NCBI RefSeq assembly: GCF_934372025.1
Contig: NZ_CAKROJ010000003.1
Span: forward strand, 1-64,000
DNA length: 64,000 bases
Source of the DNA: an uncultured Blautia sp.
Lineage (GTDB): Bacteria; Bacillota; Clostridia; Lachnospirales; Lachnospiraceae
Reading direction: 5' to 3'
The translations under genes were made by a program, and so were the position numbers. Position 1 is the first letter of the stretch; every line of letters begins with the position of its first letter. Below are positions 1 through 8,731 of this stretch, in pieces. Below the pieces are notes generated by a model that saw only the letters and a program-made list of their open reading frames with translations, did not search any database and was not told where the DNA came from.

Positions 1-43
1 ACGTAAAAATTATTGTAACACTTTAAAAAAATTGGTTTTTGTC

Positions 44-1054
44 TTAGAACTTGCCAGCGTCTGCAGCCTCCTGTACAGCTACAGCTACAGCTACTGTCAT
101 ACCAACCATCGGGTTGTTACCTGCGCCGATAAGACCCATCATCTCTACGTGAGCCGGTACAGAAGAGGATCCTGCAAACTGAGCGTCAGAGTGCATACGT
201 CCAAGTGTATCAGTCATACCGTAGGAAGCAGGACCTGCTGCCATGTTGTCTGGGTGAAGTGTACGTCCTGTACCACCACCGGAAGCAACGGAGAAGTATT
301 TCTTTCCTTTTTCGTTGCATTCTTTTTTGTATGTACCTGCAACCGGATGCTGGAAACGTGTCGGGTTAGTGGAGTTACCTGTGATAGAAACGTCAACGCC
401 TTCTTTCCACATGATAGCAACACCTTCCGGAACGCTGTTAGCGCCGTAGCAGTTAACTTTTGCACGAAGTCCTTCAGAATAGGATTTACGGAATACTTCT
501 TTAACTTCGTTCTTGTATGGATCGTATTCTGTCTCTACATATGTAAAGCCGTTGATACGGGAGATGATCTGAGCAGCGTCTTTTCCAAGACCGTTCAGGA
601 TAACACGAAGAGGTTTTTTACGAACCTTGTTTGCTTTTTCAGCGATACCGATAGCACCTTCAGCTGCTGCGAAGGACTCATGTCCAGCCAGGAAGCAGAA
701 GCAGTCTGTTTCTTCTTCAAGGAGCATTTTACCAAGGTTACCATGTCCAAGACCTACTTTACGTGTATCAGCAACGGATCCAGGAATACAGAAAGCCTGA
801 AGACCTTCACCGATTGCTGCTGCTGCGTCAGCTGCTCTTCTGCAGTCTTTTTTGATTGCGATAGCTGCACCTACGATGTATGCCCAGCAAGCGTTTTCGA
901 AGCAGATCGGCTGAATGCCTTTGATCTGATCGTATACGTTAAGGCCTGCATCTTTAGTGATTTTCTCTGCTTCTTCGATAGAAGCGATTCCATAGCTGTT
1001 TAAAACTGAATTGATTTTGTCAATTCGTCTCTCATATGATTCAAATAAAGCCAT
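44..1054 (-). CDS. GGGtGRT-family protein, partner of a NifU-like scaffold
   Basis: A 336-aa protein of the family named after its signature, seen here as GGGTGRT at about residues 259-265, followed by a Gly/Ala-rich C-terminus. The start is the ATG at 1054, preceded by a strong AGGAGG-type site. It follows the NifU-like gene (1088-1780) after 33 nt on the same strand, so the two are almost certainly co-transcribed. Family members are known mainly by this pairing in anaerobic Firmicutes; the biochemical role is unknown to me. Inference from context only: an iron-sulfur-linked function. There is no signal peptide and no clear membrane segment, so it is probably cytoplasmic. Confidence 0.85.
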   Translation of the reverse strand: MALFESYERRIDKINSVLNSYGIASIEEAEKITKDAGLNVYDQIKGIQPICFENACWAYIVGAAIAIKKDCRRAADAAAAIGEGLQAFCIPGSVADTRKVGLGHGNLGKMLLEEETDCFCFLAGHESFAAAEGAIGIAEKANKVRKKPLRVILNGLGKDAAQIISRINGFTYVETEYDPYKNEVKEVFRKSYSEGLRAKVNCYGANSVPEGVAIMWKEGVDVSITGNSTNPTRFQHPVAGTYKKECNEKGKKYFSVASGGGTGRTLHPDNMAAGPASYGMTDTLGRMHSDAQFAGSSSVPAHVEMMGLIGAGNNPMVGMTVAVAVAVQEAADAGKF

Positions 1055-1087
1055 TTACTTATCCTCCTGAAATTATAATCGGTATAA

Positions 1088-1780
1088 TTATTCTTTACGT
1101 GGGTCGATGATCTTAACAGCATCTGCAACACGGCCATACTGACCTTTTGCTTTTTCCCATGCAGTGTTCGGGTCATCACCTTTTTTGATGAAGTCAGTCA
1201 TTTTGCCAAGGCTTACGAACTGATAACCGATAATTTCATTATCTTCGTCAAGAGCGATACCTGTAACATAGCCTTCTGCCATTTCCAGATAACGAGGACC
1301 TTTTTTGAGTGTTCCGTACATTGTACCAACCTGAGAACGAAGTCCTTTTCCAAGGTCTTCAAGTCCTGCACCTACTGCAAGTCCGTCTTCAGAGAAAGCA
1401 GACTGGGAACGTCCATATACGATCTGAAGGAAGAGTTCTCTCATAGCTGTGTTGATAGCGTCACAAACAAGGTCTGTATTCAGAGCTTCCATAACAGTTA
1501 ATCCTGGAAGGATTTCAGACGCCATAGCAGCAGAATGAGTCATACCTGAACATCCGATTGTCTCAACCAGTGCCTCCTGGATGATACCTTCTTTTACGTT
1601 CAGGGACAGCTTACATGCACCCTGCTGAGGAGCACACCAGCCTACACCATGTGTAAAACCGGAAATGTCCTTCACTTCCTTAGCCTGAACCCATTTTGCT
1701 TCTTCCGGGATTGGAGCGGCGCCGTGATGGACACCCTGTGCAACTGGGCACATTTCTTCTACTTCGCGTGAATAAATCAT
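1088..1780 (-). CDS. NifU-like iron-sulfur cluster scaffold protein
   Basis: A 230-aa protein resembling the NifU/IscU N-terminal scaffold fold. Conserved cysteines occur in GWCAPQQGAC (about residues 48-57) and in ETIGCSGMTHS (about 74-84), fitting a cluster-binding site. It is longer than a typical IscU. The start ATG at 1780 has an AAAGGAG site seven bases upstream. It is the first gene of a two-gene unit with the GGGtGRT protein. No sufS, sufB or sufC is nearby, so it is not part of a full Suf operon here. Assignment as a scaffold is by motif and by the known neighbour pairing; the client proteins are unknown. Confidence 0.8.
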   Translation of the reverse strand: MIYSREVEEMCPVAQGVHHGAAPIPEEAKWVQAKEVKDISGFTHGVGWCAPQQGACKLSLNVKEGIIQEALVETIGCSGMTHSAAMASEILPGLTVMEALNTDLVCDAINTAMRELFLQIVYGRSQSAFSEDGLAVGAGLEDLGKGLRSQVGTMYGTLKKGPRYLEMAEGYVTGIALDEDNEIIGYQFVSLGKMTDFIKKGDDPNTAWEKAKGQYGRVADAVKIIDPRKE

Positions 1781-1815
1781 GTTAAAACTCCTTTCAAGTA
1801 TAGATTTACTATAAT

Positions 1816-1839
1816 GTTGTTAAAAGATAGACTAACAAC
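1816..1839. promoter_or_regulatory. Inverted repeat, possible operator upstream of the NifU-like gene
   Basis: Two 7-bp arms, GTTGTTA and TAACAAC, separated by 10 bp, sit 36-59 bp upstream of the NifU-like start codon. On the minus strand the repeat precedes an AT-rich stretch that could hold a -10 element. It may bind a dimeric regulator. The spacing is too wide for the classical Rex palindrome. Confidence 0.3.
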
Positions 1840-1922
1840 CTGAATGTATTTTCTCACAAAGCGCACTTTTTGTCCAGTCAAACTTAGTTGAAAAATGTAA
1901 TACTGTGTAATTTTTTGCAGAC

Positions 1923-1951
1923 TTGTAAACAAAAAGACTTCATGCTATCAT
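1923..1951 (+). promoter_or_regulatory. Sigma-A-type promoter for the TraX-like gene
   Basis: TTGTAA (1923-1928), a 17-bp spacer and TATCAT (1946-1951) lie 34 bp upstream of the plus-strand start codon at 1985. This is the only good promoter seen for that gene. Confidence 0.5.
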
Positions 1952-1984
1952 ATTTTTAAAAAAATTAATAGTAGGTAAATAATT

Positions 1985-2725
1985 ATGTCTGAGAAACTTC
2001 CTCCAAGTATTTTTCCTGCCCGCTTTCAGATTTTAAGCGGCAGTATGCTGAAACTGATCGCATGTATTGCCATGCTGATCGATCATACAGGTGCGATCAT
2101 TTTACGCTTATATCAGCCGGCACTGACAAACCTGTTCTATATCAATGGCAAAGGAATCACCGCCTATCGGATTGTCCGTGATATTGGCCGCTGTGCCTTC
2201 CCCATTTTCTGTTTTCTTATTATTGAAGGCTTTCTGCACACACATGATCGACGAAAATACGGTCGCAATCTTTTATTATTTGCACTGATTTCTGAGATTC
2301 CATGGAACTTCATGTTTGCAAACACCTGGTTCTATATTGATAAACAAAATGTGTTTTTTACGCTTTTTCTCGGATATCTCGCTTTTTGTGCAGTTGAATA
2401 TTTCTGGGAAACACCGTGGCTACAGCTGACTTCTCTTCTCGCTCTCCTGGGAATCTCTATTATTCTGCATGCAGATTACGGCTGGCGTGGCTTTATTTTT
2501 ATGCTTCTTATGTATCTGCTTCGAAATGAAAAAATATCTCAGGCAATTGTGGGAAGCTGTTGGCTTGCTTATGAATGGAAAGCATGTTTTGCGTTTATTT
2601 CCATTAATATGTACAATGGAAAACGCGGCTTTATCCAGGGAAAAGCCGCGAAATATTTCTTCTACTTATTTTATCCTCTGCACATCACCATTCTGGTGAT
2701 TATAAGGAATCTCTTTTTTCTCTGA
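1985..2725 (+). CDS. TraX family membrane protein
   Basis: A 246-aa polytopic membrane protein with about six to eight hydrophobic segments. It has the family's hallmark start, LKLIACIAMLIDHTGAI (about residues 22-38), then IVRDIGRCAFPIFCFLIIEGF and a closing YPLHITILVIIRNL. TraX was named from F-plasmid pilin N-acetylation, but chromosomal Firmicutes homologues are common and probably act on other substrates. It stands alone, divergent from the NifU-like operon and convergent with the beta-helix gene (15-nt gap). The ribosome site is weak (TAGG). Nothing else here suggests conjugation, so the name should not be read as evidence of a mobile element. Confidence 0.8.
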   Translation: MSEKLPPSIFPARFQILSGSMLKLIACIAMLIDHTGAIILRLYQPALTNLFYINGKGITAYRIVRDIGRCAFPIFCFLIIEGFLHTHDRRKYGRNLLLFALISEIPWNFMFANTWFYIDKQNVFFTLFLGYLAFCAVEYFWETPWLQLTSLLALLGISIILHADYGWRGFIFMLLMYLLRNEKISQAIVGSCWLAYEWKACFAFISINMYNGKRGFIQGKAAKYFFYLFYPLHITILVIIRNLFFL

Positions 2726-2740
2726 GCTACAGCAGATTTC

Positions 2741-3409
2741 TTAATTCTTTTTGATAATCTCGGCTGCGTTTTTGTAGATACTGTCTGCAGGAATGCAGCC
2801 TCTTACCGGTGAAAGCGGGTAGATGTTGCTGTTTCGACCGATCACGGTTCCCGGATTCAGCACTGAACCACATCCAACCTCTACATGATCTCCCAGCATC
2901 GCGCCAAATTTCTTAAGGCCCGTCTCAATTTTTTCTTCTCCGTCTTTGACTACAACCAGTTTTTTATCTGATTTCACATTTGAACAGATTGAACCAGCAC
3001 CCATATGAGATTTAAAACCGAGAACAGAATCACCTACATAATTATAATGTGGAACCTGCACTTTATTAAAAATAACTACATTCTTAAGTTCTGTAGAGTT
3101 TCCAACAACTGCCCCTTCCCCAACAATAGCATTACCGCGGATAAATGCACAATGACGTACTTCTGCCTCTTTTCCGATAATAGCCGGTCCATTAATTGAA
3201 GCAGTCGGAGCAACCTTTGCTGATTTTGCGATCCATACATTTCCATCACGGCATTCATACTCTGAAGGACTCAGCGTTTCCCCAAGCTTCATGATAAAGC
3301 CACCAATTTCAGGAAGGACTTCCCATGGATAGGTTTTTCCCTCAAATAACTCTGCCGCAATTGTTTCGTTCAAATCAAGAAGATTTGCAATTGTAAAATC
3401 TTTTAACAT
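2741..3409 (-). CDS. Left-handed beta-helix nucleotidyltransferase-like protein (GlmU C-domain type)
   Basis: A 222-aa protein made largely of hexapeptide repeats, for example GPAIIGKEAEVRHCAFIRG and GAVVGNSTELKNVVIFNK (about residues 74-115), forming a left-handed parallel beta-helix like the acyltransferase half of GlmU. It is annotated in related genomes as a UDP-N-acetylglucosamine pyrophosphorylase-like protein, but the N-terminal sugar-nucleotide transferase domain is absent. The start ATG at 3409 uses a GAGGAGG site that overlaps the end of topB, five bases upstream, so it is the last gene of an FNT-topB-helix operon. The acyl acceptor cannot be told from sequence. Confidence 0.75.
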   Translation of the reverse strand: MLKDFTIANLLDLNETIAAELFEGKTYPWEVLPEIGGFIMKLGETLSPSEYECRDGNVWIAKSAKVAPTASINGPAIIGKEAEVRHCAFIRGNAIVGEGAVVGNSTELKNVVIFNKVQVPHYNYVGDSVLGFKSHMGAGSICSNVKSDKKLVVVKDGEEKIETGLKKFGAMLGDHVEVGCGSVLNPGTVIGRNSNIYPLSPVRGCIPADSIYKNAAEIIKKN

Positions 3410-3414
3410 ACTAA

Positions 3415-5460
3415 TTATTTTCCTCCTCGTCTTGAAGCTGTTGGCTTCGTTTTATAATTAACAGCTGCTGCATCAAAAAACTGACGCAGTGCATACTGAT
3501 AATTACTTTGTTCTACCTGATTGGTACGCACACGGACAAAATGTTCCAGCTTGTCCATATACTCCTGTGGTGTAATACTTCCTTCTGCCACATAGGTAAG
3601 TCCCTTCTCCCAACTGGCAGTCAGTTCCGGGTTCAGAAGCTGTCGGATTGAACAGTTCACTACATCAAAGATCATCTCTCCAAGCAGCGTCGGTGTGATC
3701 ACCTGTGTTTTTTTATTCAATGCGAGATACTTTATAGAGACCAGTTTTTTCAAAATCTCTGCTCTTGTGGCACTCGTTCCTATTCCGCTTCCCTTGATCT
3801 GCGCTCTCAGTTCTTCATCTTCGATCAACTGTCCTGCATTCTCCATTGCAAGGATCATTGATCCGGAATTATAACGTTTAGGTGGAGAAGTCTCCCCTTC
3901 TTTGATATTCAGTGCATCTACCGTAAGTATATCATTCTTCTTCAACCGATGCAATGCTTCCAGAAGCTGTGCATCACAGGAAACTTCGTCGCTTTCGTCG
4001 CGACCCGCTTCCTGCGTTTTCTCTGCCGCTGATTTTCTGGCAAAAGAATTTGTGGCATATTTGAGATATCCCTCTTCCTGCAGTACTTTAAAGCTTGAGA
4101 AAAACTTTTCTTTCTGCATCTCCGTCACAAGACTGACCTTCTGATAAACTGCCGGCGGACAAAAGATACATAGAAAACGCCGCACAATCGTCTCATAAAC
4201 CCTCTGTGATGTCTGTGAGAGACTGTTCAGTGCATTTAATCCCTGTCCGGTCGGAATGATCGCATAATGATCTGTGATCTGTTTATCATTCACATATCGC
4301 GTTTTTGCTATATTTTTATAAGAGCCCATCTCCAGGATCTCTTCAGCCGCATTATCGATATTCGTATATCGACGGAGACCGGAGATGTTTTTGTAAATTT
4401 CTTTCGCAACCGCCGTAGACAAAACTCTGGCATCTGTTCGCGGATACGTGACAAGTTTCTTTTCATACAGTTCCTGCGTGATGCGAAGTGTTTCATCCGG
4501 ACTGATCTTAAACAATTTGGAGCATACATTCTGCAGCTCGGCAAGATTGAATAACAGCGGCGGATTTTTATTTTCTTTTTTTCTCTCCACTTTATCTACG
4601 CGGCAGGTCAGAGGCTGTTCTGTCTCAAGCATCCCGATAAGCTCTTCTGCATGTTTTTTCTCTTTAAAACCATTTTCTTTATAAAGATATGGAGACTGAA
4701 AATACTTACTGCCTTCTACAGCTCTCCATTCACCTTCGAAATGCTCGCCTTCCAGTGCAATGCTGGAAAGCACACGATAAAATGGTGTTTTTACAAAGGA
4801 TCGGATTTCACGTTCCCGGCGCACGACCATTCCAAGCACACATGTCATTACCCTGCCAACGGAAATAGCCTGATATTTACTGCTCAGATAATTAGAAACA
4901 CTGTTCCCATACCTGAGAGTCAAAACTCTTGAGAAATTAATCCCCATCAGATAATCTTCTTTTGCACGAAGATATGCCGAATTTGCCAGATTATCGTAAG
5001 AAGATATATCTTTTGCCTCACGGATACCGCGAAGTATTTCTTCCTCTGTCTGTGAATCGATCCATACGCGTCGCTGTTCTTTATCTTTTACACCTGCCAT
5101 CTGTGCCACCAGACGGTAGATATATTCTCCCTCACGTCCGGAGTCCGTACATACGTAGATTGTATCTACATCCGGTCGGTTCAGAAGCCCCTTAACAATG
5201 TTAAACTGTTTCTGCACCCCCGGAATAACTTCATACTTAAATTCACGCGGCAAAAAAGGCAGGGTATCCAAACTCCACCTTTTGTACTTGATATCATATT
5301 TTTCGGGATAGCTCATAGTGACCAGGTGTCCAACACACCAGGTCACTACAGAATCTTCTGACTCCAGATAACCATCCCTTCTCTGTCCATTGATTTTTAA
5401 TGCTTTCGCAAACTCCTGAGCAACACTCGGTTTCTCAGCTATGTATAAGGATTTACCCAT
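3415..5460 (-). CDS. topB: DNA topoisomerase III (type IA)
   Basis: A 681-aa type IA topoisomerase that relaxes or decatenates DNA by transient single-strand cleavage. The N-terminal TOPRIM domain starts at LYIAEKPSVAQEFAKAL and carries the acidic motif DSGREGE (106-112). The active-site tyrosine is Tyr339 in LVTYPRTDARVLS. There are no C-terminal zinc fingers, and the tail (about 660-681) is basic. Its ATG overlaps the stop codon of the formate/nitrite channel gene (TAATG), so the two are translationally coupled. No good ribosome site precedes it, which supports coupling. Extra TopB copies can ride on mobile elements, but no element genes occur here. Confidence 0.93.
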   Translation of the reverse strand: MGKSLYIAEKPSVAQEFAKALKINGQRRDGYLESEDSVVTWCVGHLVTMSYPEKYDIKYKRWSLDTLPFLPREFKYEVIPGVQKQFNIVKGLLNRPDVDTIYVCTDSGREGEYIYRLVAQMAGVKDKEQRRVWIDSQTEEEILRGIREAKDISSYDNLANSAYLRAKEDYLMGINFSRVLTLRYGNSVSNYLSSKYQAISVGRVMTCVLGMVVRREREIRSFVKTPFYRVLSSIALEGEHFEGEWRAVEGSKYFQSPYLYKENGFKEKKHAEELIGMLETEQPLTCRVDKVERKKENKNPPLLFNLAELQNVCSKLFKISPDETLRITQELYEKKLVTYPRTDARVLSTAVAKEIYKNISGLRRYTNIDNAAEEILEMGSYKNIAKTRYVNDKQITDHYAIIPTGQGLNALNSLSQTSQRVYETIVRRFLCIFCPPAVYQKVSLVTEMQKEKFFSSFKVLQEEGYLKYATNSFARKSAAEKTQEAGRDESDEVSCDAQLLEALHRLKKNDILTVDALNIKEGETSPPKRYNSGSMILAMENAGQLIEDEELRAQIKGSGIGTSATRAEILKKLVSIKYLALNKKTQVITPTLLGEMIFDVVNCSIRQLLNPELTASWEKGLTYVAEGSITPQEYMDKLEHFVRVRTNQVEQSNYQYALRQFFDAAAVNYKTKPTASRRGGK

Positions 5461-6218
5461 TATTTATCTGCACTCATCTTTCTGAGAGGCCATGCAAGAA
5501 GAAGTGCACCGCCTACCATATTTCCCAAAGTGACGATCAGCATGCTCTTTGCCATTGCGCCTACAGAAAGTCCCGGTACCAGGCAGCCTGCTGTTACAAA
5601 GATTCCCATATTGGCTACACAGTGTTCAAATCCACTGACAACAAAACCAGAAATACACATGACGATCATCAAAAACTTTGCAGCTTCACTTTTAAGTTTG
5701 ATACCACAAAGAACCCCAAGACATACAAAGAAATTACATAAGACTGCGCGGAAAAACATCTGACCTGCCGGGATTGCAAGCTTATTTCCAATAAATCCGG
5801 CAAAATAATCTGCTGTTCCGGATGCTCCTGCCCATACAAAGATCAGGGAAAGAATCAGGCATCCGACAAAATTGCCTAAATAACTGATAACCCATACTTT
5901 TGCTGCATCTCCCCAGCTGACTTTTTTATCAAATACACCAAAAGCCATAACCAGATTGTTTCCGGTAAACAGTTCACCACCAACCATAGAGATCAGCAGT
6001 ACCGCGATAGAGAATACAACTGCTCCAAGGAATTTTCCCCAGGCCGGTTCCTCTGCCCCCGCAAACACGTTTCCGGCTACATTGGAAAAGATCATAGCAA
6101 CCACAATAAAAAACCCCGCCATGATTGCCCGCATGAAATACTTGAAAAAGTCGTTTTTCAGCAGTGTGATTTTTGCCATTGAAGCGTTTGACAGTTTCTG
6201 TACATCCTCGTGATTCAT
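5460..6218 (-). CDS. Formate/nitrite transporter family channel
   Basis: A 252-aa FNT protein with six predicted membrane helices. Typical family features include the amphipathic N-terminus, the stretch GGELFTGNNLVMAFG (about residues 80-94) and NFFVCLGVLCG (about 161-171). It probably moves formate, nitrite or a similar small monovalent anion across the inner membrane. The start ATG at 6218 follows a GGGAGG site. A TTGAGA/TATAAT promoter and a leader hairpin precede it. The next two genes, topB and a beta-helix protein, follow without a gap, an unusual partnership. The substrate is unproven; formate is likely in a fermenter. Confidence 0.88.
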   Translation of the reverse strand: MNHEDVQKLSNASMAKITLLKNDFFKYFMRAIMAGFFIVVAMIFSNVAGNVFAGAEEPAWGKFLGAVVFSIAVLLISMVGGELFTGNNLVMAFGVFDKKVSWGDAAKVWVISYLGNFVGCLILSLIFVWAGASGTADYFAGFIGNKLAIPAGQMFFRAVLCNFFVCLGVLCGIKLKSEAAKFLMIVMCISGFVVSGFEHCVANMGIFVTAGCLVPGLSVGAMAKSMLIVTLGNMVGGALLLAWPLRKMSADK

Positions 6219-6238
6219 AAAAAATACCTCCCTTTTCC

Positions 6239-6271
6239 GGGAATTGAGTTATCTTATAAACTCCCATTCCC
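6239..6271 (-). ncRNA. Leader hairpin in the formate/nitrite channel mRNA
   Basis: On the transcript, GGGAAT (6271-6266) pairs with ATTCCC (6244-6239), and GAGTT/AACTC (59-63 with 46-50) continues the stem around a short loop. The hairpin ends about 20 nt before the start codon, just 5' of the Shine-Dalgarno. It may tune translation. No known riboswitch class was recognised. Confidence 0.4.
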
Positions 6272-6291
6272 TCCACATATTGTATTTATAA

Positions 6292-6320
6292 ATTATAGCA
6301 TTATTGCCAAAAATTCTCAA
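6292..6320 (-). promoter_or_regulatory. Promoter of the FNT-topB operon
   Basis: Reading the minus strand, TTGAGA (6320-6315), a 17-bp spacer and a perfect TATAAT (6297-6292) give a strong sigma-A promoter about 70 nt upstream of the FNT start codon. Confidence 0.7.
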
Positions 6321-6383
6321 TATATATACGCAAAAGATTGATATTTTTATAACAAATTTAAAACTATTTTTAATAGCCGTCAG

Positions 6384-7415
6384 TTATCGAATTATCAGAG
6401 CATATTTTTCTCTGTCAGTTACCTCTCCGATCACTGCACAGGAAAGTGGAGCTTTTTTCAGCTCACTGAGAATTTCTTCCGCTTCCTCTTCCGGAACTGC
6501 CGCAAGGAGTCCACCGGATGTCTGTGGATCAAACACAAGATCCTCCAGCCAGAGTTCTGCGGTACTTACATATCCGGCTTTCGCTGCAAATTCTCTGTTG
6601 CGGTATGCGCCTCCAGGAATCAGTCCCATGGAAGCGTATTCTTCCACATCAGGAAGAACCGGAAGTGCTTTTGTATTAATTACCAGCGTCTTATTGCTGC
6701 CTTCTGCCATTTCTGTTCCATGCCCGCCAAGTCCAAATCCTGTCACATCTGTACATGCGTGAATTGTATAATTTTTCAGGACATCACGCGCATACTTGTT
6801 CAGTGTCTTCATGGACTTTAAGGCTGCTTCTCTTGCCTCTTCCGATACCATATCTGCTTTTATTGCTGTATTCACAATTCCTGTACCAAGCGGTTTTGTC
6901 AGGATCAGCCTGTCACCTGTCTGAGCTCCAAAATTTTTCCAGAATTTATCGGGATGCACAAACCCAGTTACACTAAGGCCATACTTTGGTGTATCATCCT
7001 GGATCGTATGACCGCCTGCCAGAACGGCTCCGGCCTCCAGAACCTTATCAGCTCCGCCTTTCAGGATTTCTCCCAGAATTGCCGTATCCATTTCTTTAGG
7101 AAATGCTACTATATTCAGAGCAGTCTTTGGTTCACCGCCCATGGCATAAACATCACTCAGTGCATTGGCAGCTGCAATCTGTCCAAAATCATAGGGATCA
7201 TCTGCGACAGGTGTAAAAAAGTCAAGTGTCTGGATCATTGCCAGATCATCCGAAATTTTATAAACAGCTGCATCATCTGAAGTTTCTGTTCCAACCAGAA
7301 GATTCGGATCCTGAAACTTCGGAAGTCCACAAAGTACCCCGGCCAGCGTTCCCGGCCCCACCTTTGCTGCACATCCGCAATTTGGCGCAAGCTTTGTCAG
7401 GTATACCTTCTCCAT
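6384..7415 (-). CDS. selD: Selenide, water dikinase (selenophosphate synthetase)
   Basis: A 343-aa SelD from the chosen start. It makes selenophosphate from selenide and ATP for selenocysteine, selenouridine or labile selenium cofactors. The catalytic loop near the N-terminus reads NCGCAAKVGPG: cysteines at 13 and 15 and Lys18. Cysteine occupies the position that is selenocysteine in some anaerobes, and there is no in-frame TGA. ATP-binding AIR-synthase features such as ANALSDVYAMGGEP and TDVTGFGLGGHG are present. I chose the ATG at 7415 because AAAGGAAG lies nine bases upstream; an in-frame start 45 nt earlier lacks a site. No selA, selB or selU is in view. Confidence 0.92.
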   Translation of the reverse strand: MEKVYLTKLAPNCGCAAKVGPGTLAGVLCGLPKFQDPNLLVGTETSDDAAVYKISDDLAMIQTLDFFTPVADDPYDFGQIAAANALSDVYAMGGEPKTALNIVAFPKEMDTAILGEILKGGADKVLEAGAVLAGGHTIQDDTPKYGLSVTGFVHPDKFWKNFGAQTGDRLILTKPLGTGIVNTAIKADMVSEEAREAALKSMKTLNKYARDVLKNYTIHACTDVTGFGLGGHGTEMAEGSNKTLVINTKALPVLPDVEEYASMGLIPGGAYRNREFAAKAGYVSTAELWLEDLVFDPQTSGGLLAAVPEEEAEEILSELKKAPLSCAVIGEVTDREKYALIIR

Positions 7416-7499
7416 TATTCCGTACTTCCTTTCTACTGTTATAAATTGTCTGTTAATCATAACATAAATTTCAGATTTTCTCCATGTCTTTTTTTAACG

Positions 7500-7532
7500 A
7501 AAAAACCCTGCCATTTTCTGACAGGGCTTTTT
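7500..7532 (-). terminator. Rho-independent terminator after asd
   Basis: On the minus strand CCCTGTCA pairs with TGGCAGGG around a 5-nt loop and is followed by a T-run. The plus strand also ends in T5 after the stem, so it could act in both directions, but only asd runs into it. Confidence 0.85.
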
Positions 7533-7540
7533 GACCATTA

Positions 7541-8626
7541 TTATTTCTTAGTGATGAATCCTTTTGCTTTCAGTGTCTCTGCACAAAGTACAGCGCCACC
7601 TGCTGCTCCTCTTACAGTATTGTGGGAAAGTCCTACGAATTTATAATCGTAAACCTTGTCCTCACGGAGACGTCCGATAGATACACCCATTCCGTTTTCA
7701 TAATTTACATCCTCGCTTACCTGCGGACGATTATCTTCTTCAAGATACTGAATGAAGTGTTTCGGTGCACTCGGAAGTTCAAGTTCCTGCGGAAGTCCTT
7801 TGAAGTTTCTCAGAGCTTCGATCAGCTGCTCTTTGGTAGGTTTCTTACGGAACTTAACAAATACTGCTGCTGTATGTCCATTCAGTACCGGAACACGCAG
7901 ACACTGGCATGTGATAACAGGCTCTGTAGCCGGAACGATCACACCGTCCTCGATTTTGCCCCACAGTCTCAGCGGCTCTTTTTCGCTCTTCTCTTCTTCT
8001 CCACCGATATATGGAATAATGTTGTGTTCCATTTCCGGCCAGTCCTTGAATGTCTTACCTGCTCCAGAGATTGCCTGGTATGTAGTAGCAACTACTTCAT
8101 ATGGCTCGAATTCTTTCCATGCAGTAAGTACCGGTGCATAACTCTGAATAGAGCAGTTTGGTTTAACTGCAATAAATCCCTTGGTTGTTCCAAGACGTTT
8201 CTGCTGATATTTGATAACATCGAAGTGTTCCGGGTTGATTTCCGGCACTACCATCGGTACATCCGGTGTCCAGCGATGAGCACTGTTATTAGAAACAACA
8301 GGTGTCTCTGTTTTTGCATATTCTTCTTCGATTGCTTTGATCTCATCTTTCGACATGTCAACTGCTGAGAAAACAAAATCAACAGTGGAAGCAACTTTTT
8401 CTACTTCGTTGACATTCATAACTACAATCTTCTTTACTGCTTCCGGCATTGGAGTATCCATTTTCCATCTGCCGCCTACAGCTTCTTCATAAGTTTTTCC
8501 GGCACTTCTCGGGCTTGCTGCAAGAGTTACAACCTCAAACCACGGGTGATTCTCCAGAAGGGAGATAAATCTCTGTCCTACCATACCTGTAGCACCTAAA
8601 ATGCCGACTCTCAGTTTTTCACTCAT
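7541..8626 (-). CDS. asd: Aspartate-semialdehyde dehydrogenase
   Basis: A 361-aa enzyme reducing aspartyl phosphate to aspartate semialdehyde for lysine, threonine and methionine synthesis. The N-terminal NADP-binding motif is GILGATGMVGQRF. The active-site cysteine is in VKPNCSIQSY, and the conserved GHTAAVF and NTVRGAAGGAVL stretches are present. Length and motifs match the archaeal/fungal-type subfamily that many Clostridia carry. The ATG at 8626 is chosen because GAGGAGA lies nine bases upstream; two earlier in-frame ATGs are too near or before that site. It is transcribed alone and ends in a clear terminator. It follows argH on the same strand after 105 nt. Confidence 0.93.
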   Translation of the reverse strand: MSEKLRVGILGATGMVGQRFISLLENHPWFEVVTLAASPRSAGKTYEEAVGGRWKMDTPMPEAVKKIVVMNVNEVEKVASTVDFVFSAVDMSKDEIKAIEEEYAKTETPVVSNNSAHRWTPDVPMVVPEINPEHFDVIKYQQKRLGTTKGFIAVKPNCSIQSYAPVLTAWKEFEPYEVVATTYQAISGAGKTFKDWPEMEHNIIPYIGGEEEKSEKEPLRLWGKIEDGVIVPATEPVITCQCLRVPVLNGHTAAVFVKFRKKPTKEQLIEALRNFKGLPQELELPSAPKHFIQYLEEDNRPQVSEDVNYENGMGVSIGRLREDKVYDYKFVGLSHNTVRGAAGGAVLCAETLKAKGFITKK

Positions 8627-8731
8627 AACCATTGTTCTCCTCATTGTTTTATTTTATATGTGTCCTTGTATGGCACACATCTGTTTTCCTTGTACATACT
8701 ATAACACTTTACCGAAAAAAGCAAGATGTTT

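Noticed and set aside
32..1003. Long plus-strand open frame opposite the GGGtGRT gene, and similar ones at 8957-10039, 36508-37407 and 62448-63491
   Set aside because: They lie wholly antisense to well-identified genes, have Cys/Phe/Ser-rich sequences typical of reversed coding DNA, and lack ribosome sites.
1816..1839. Rex redox-repressor site
   Set aside because: The arms resemble TTGTTA/TAACAA, but the 10-bp spacer is wider than in the Rex palindrome.
1985..5460. Mobile element suggested by TraX-like and TopB proteins
   Set aside because: No relaxase, integrase, coupling protein, conjugation pore or att-like repeats; the genes are on opposite strands and both families occur on chromosomes.
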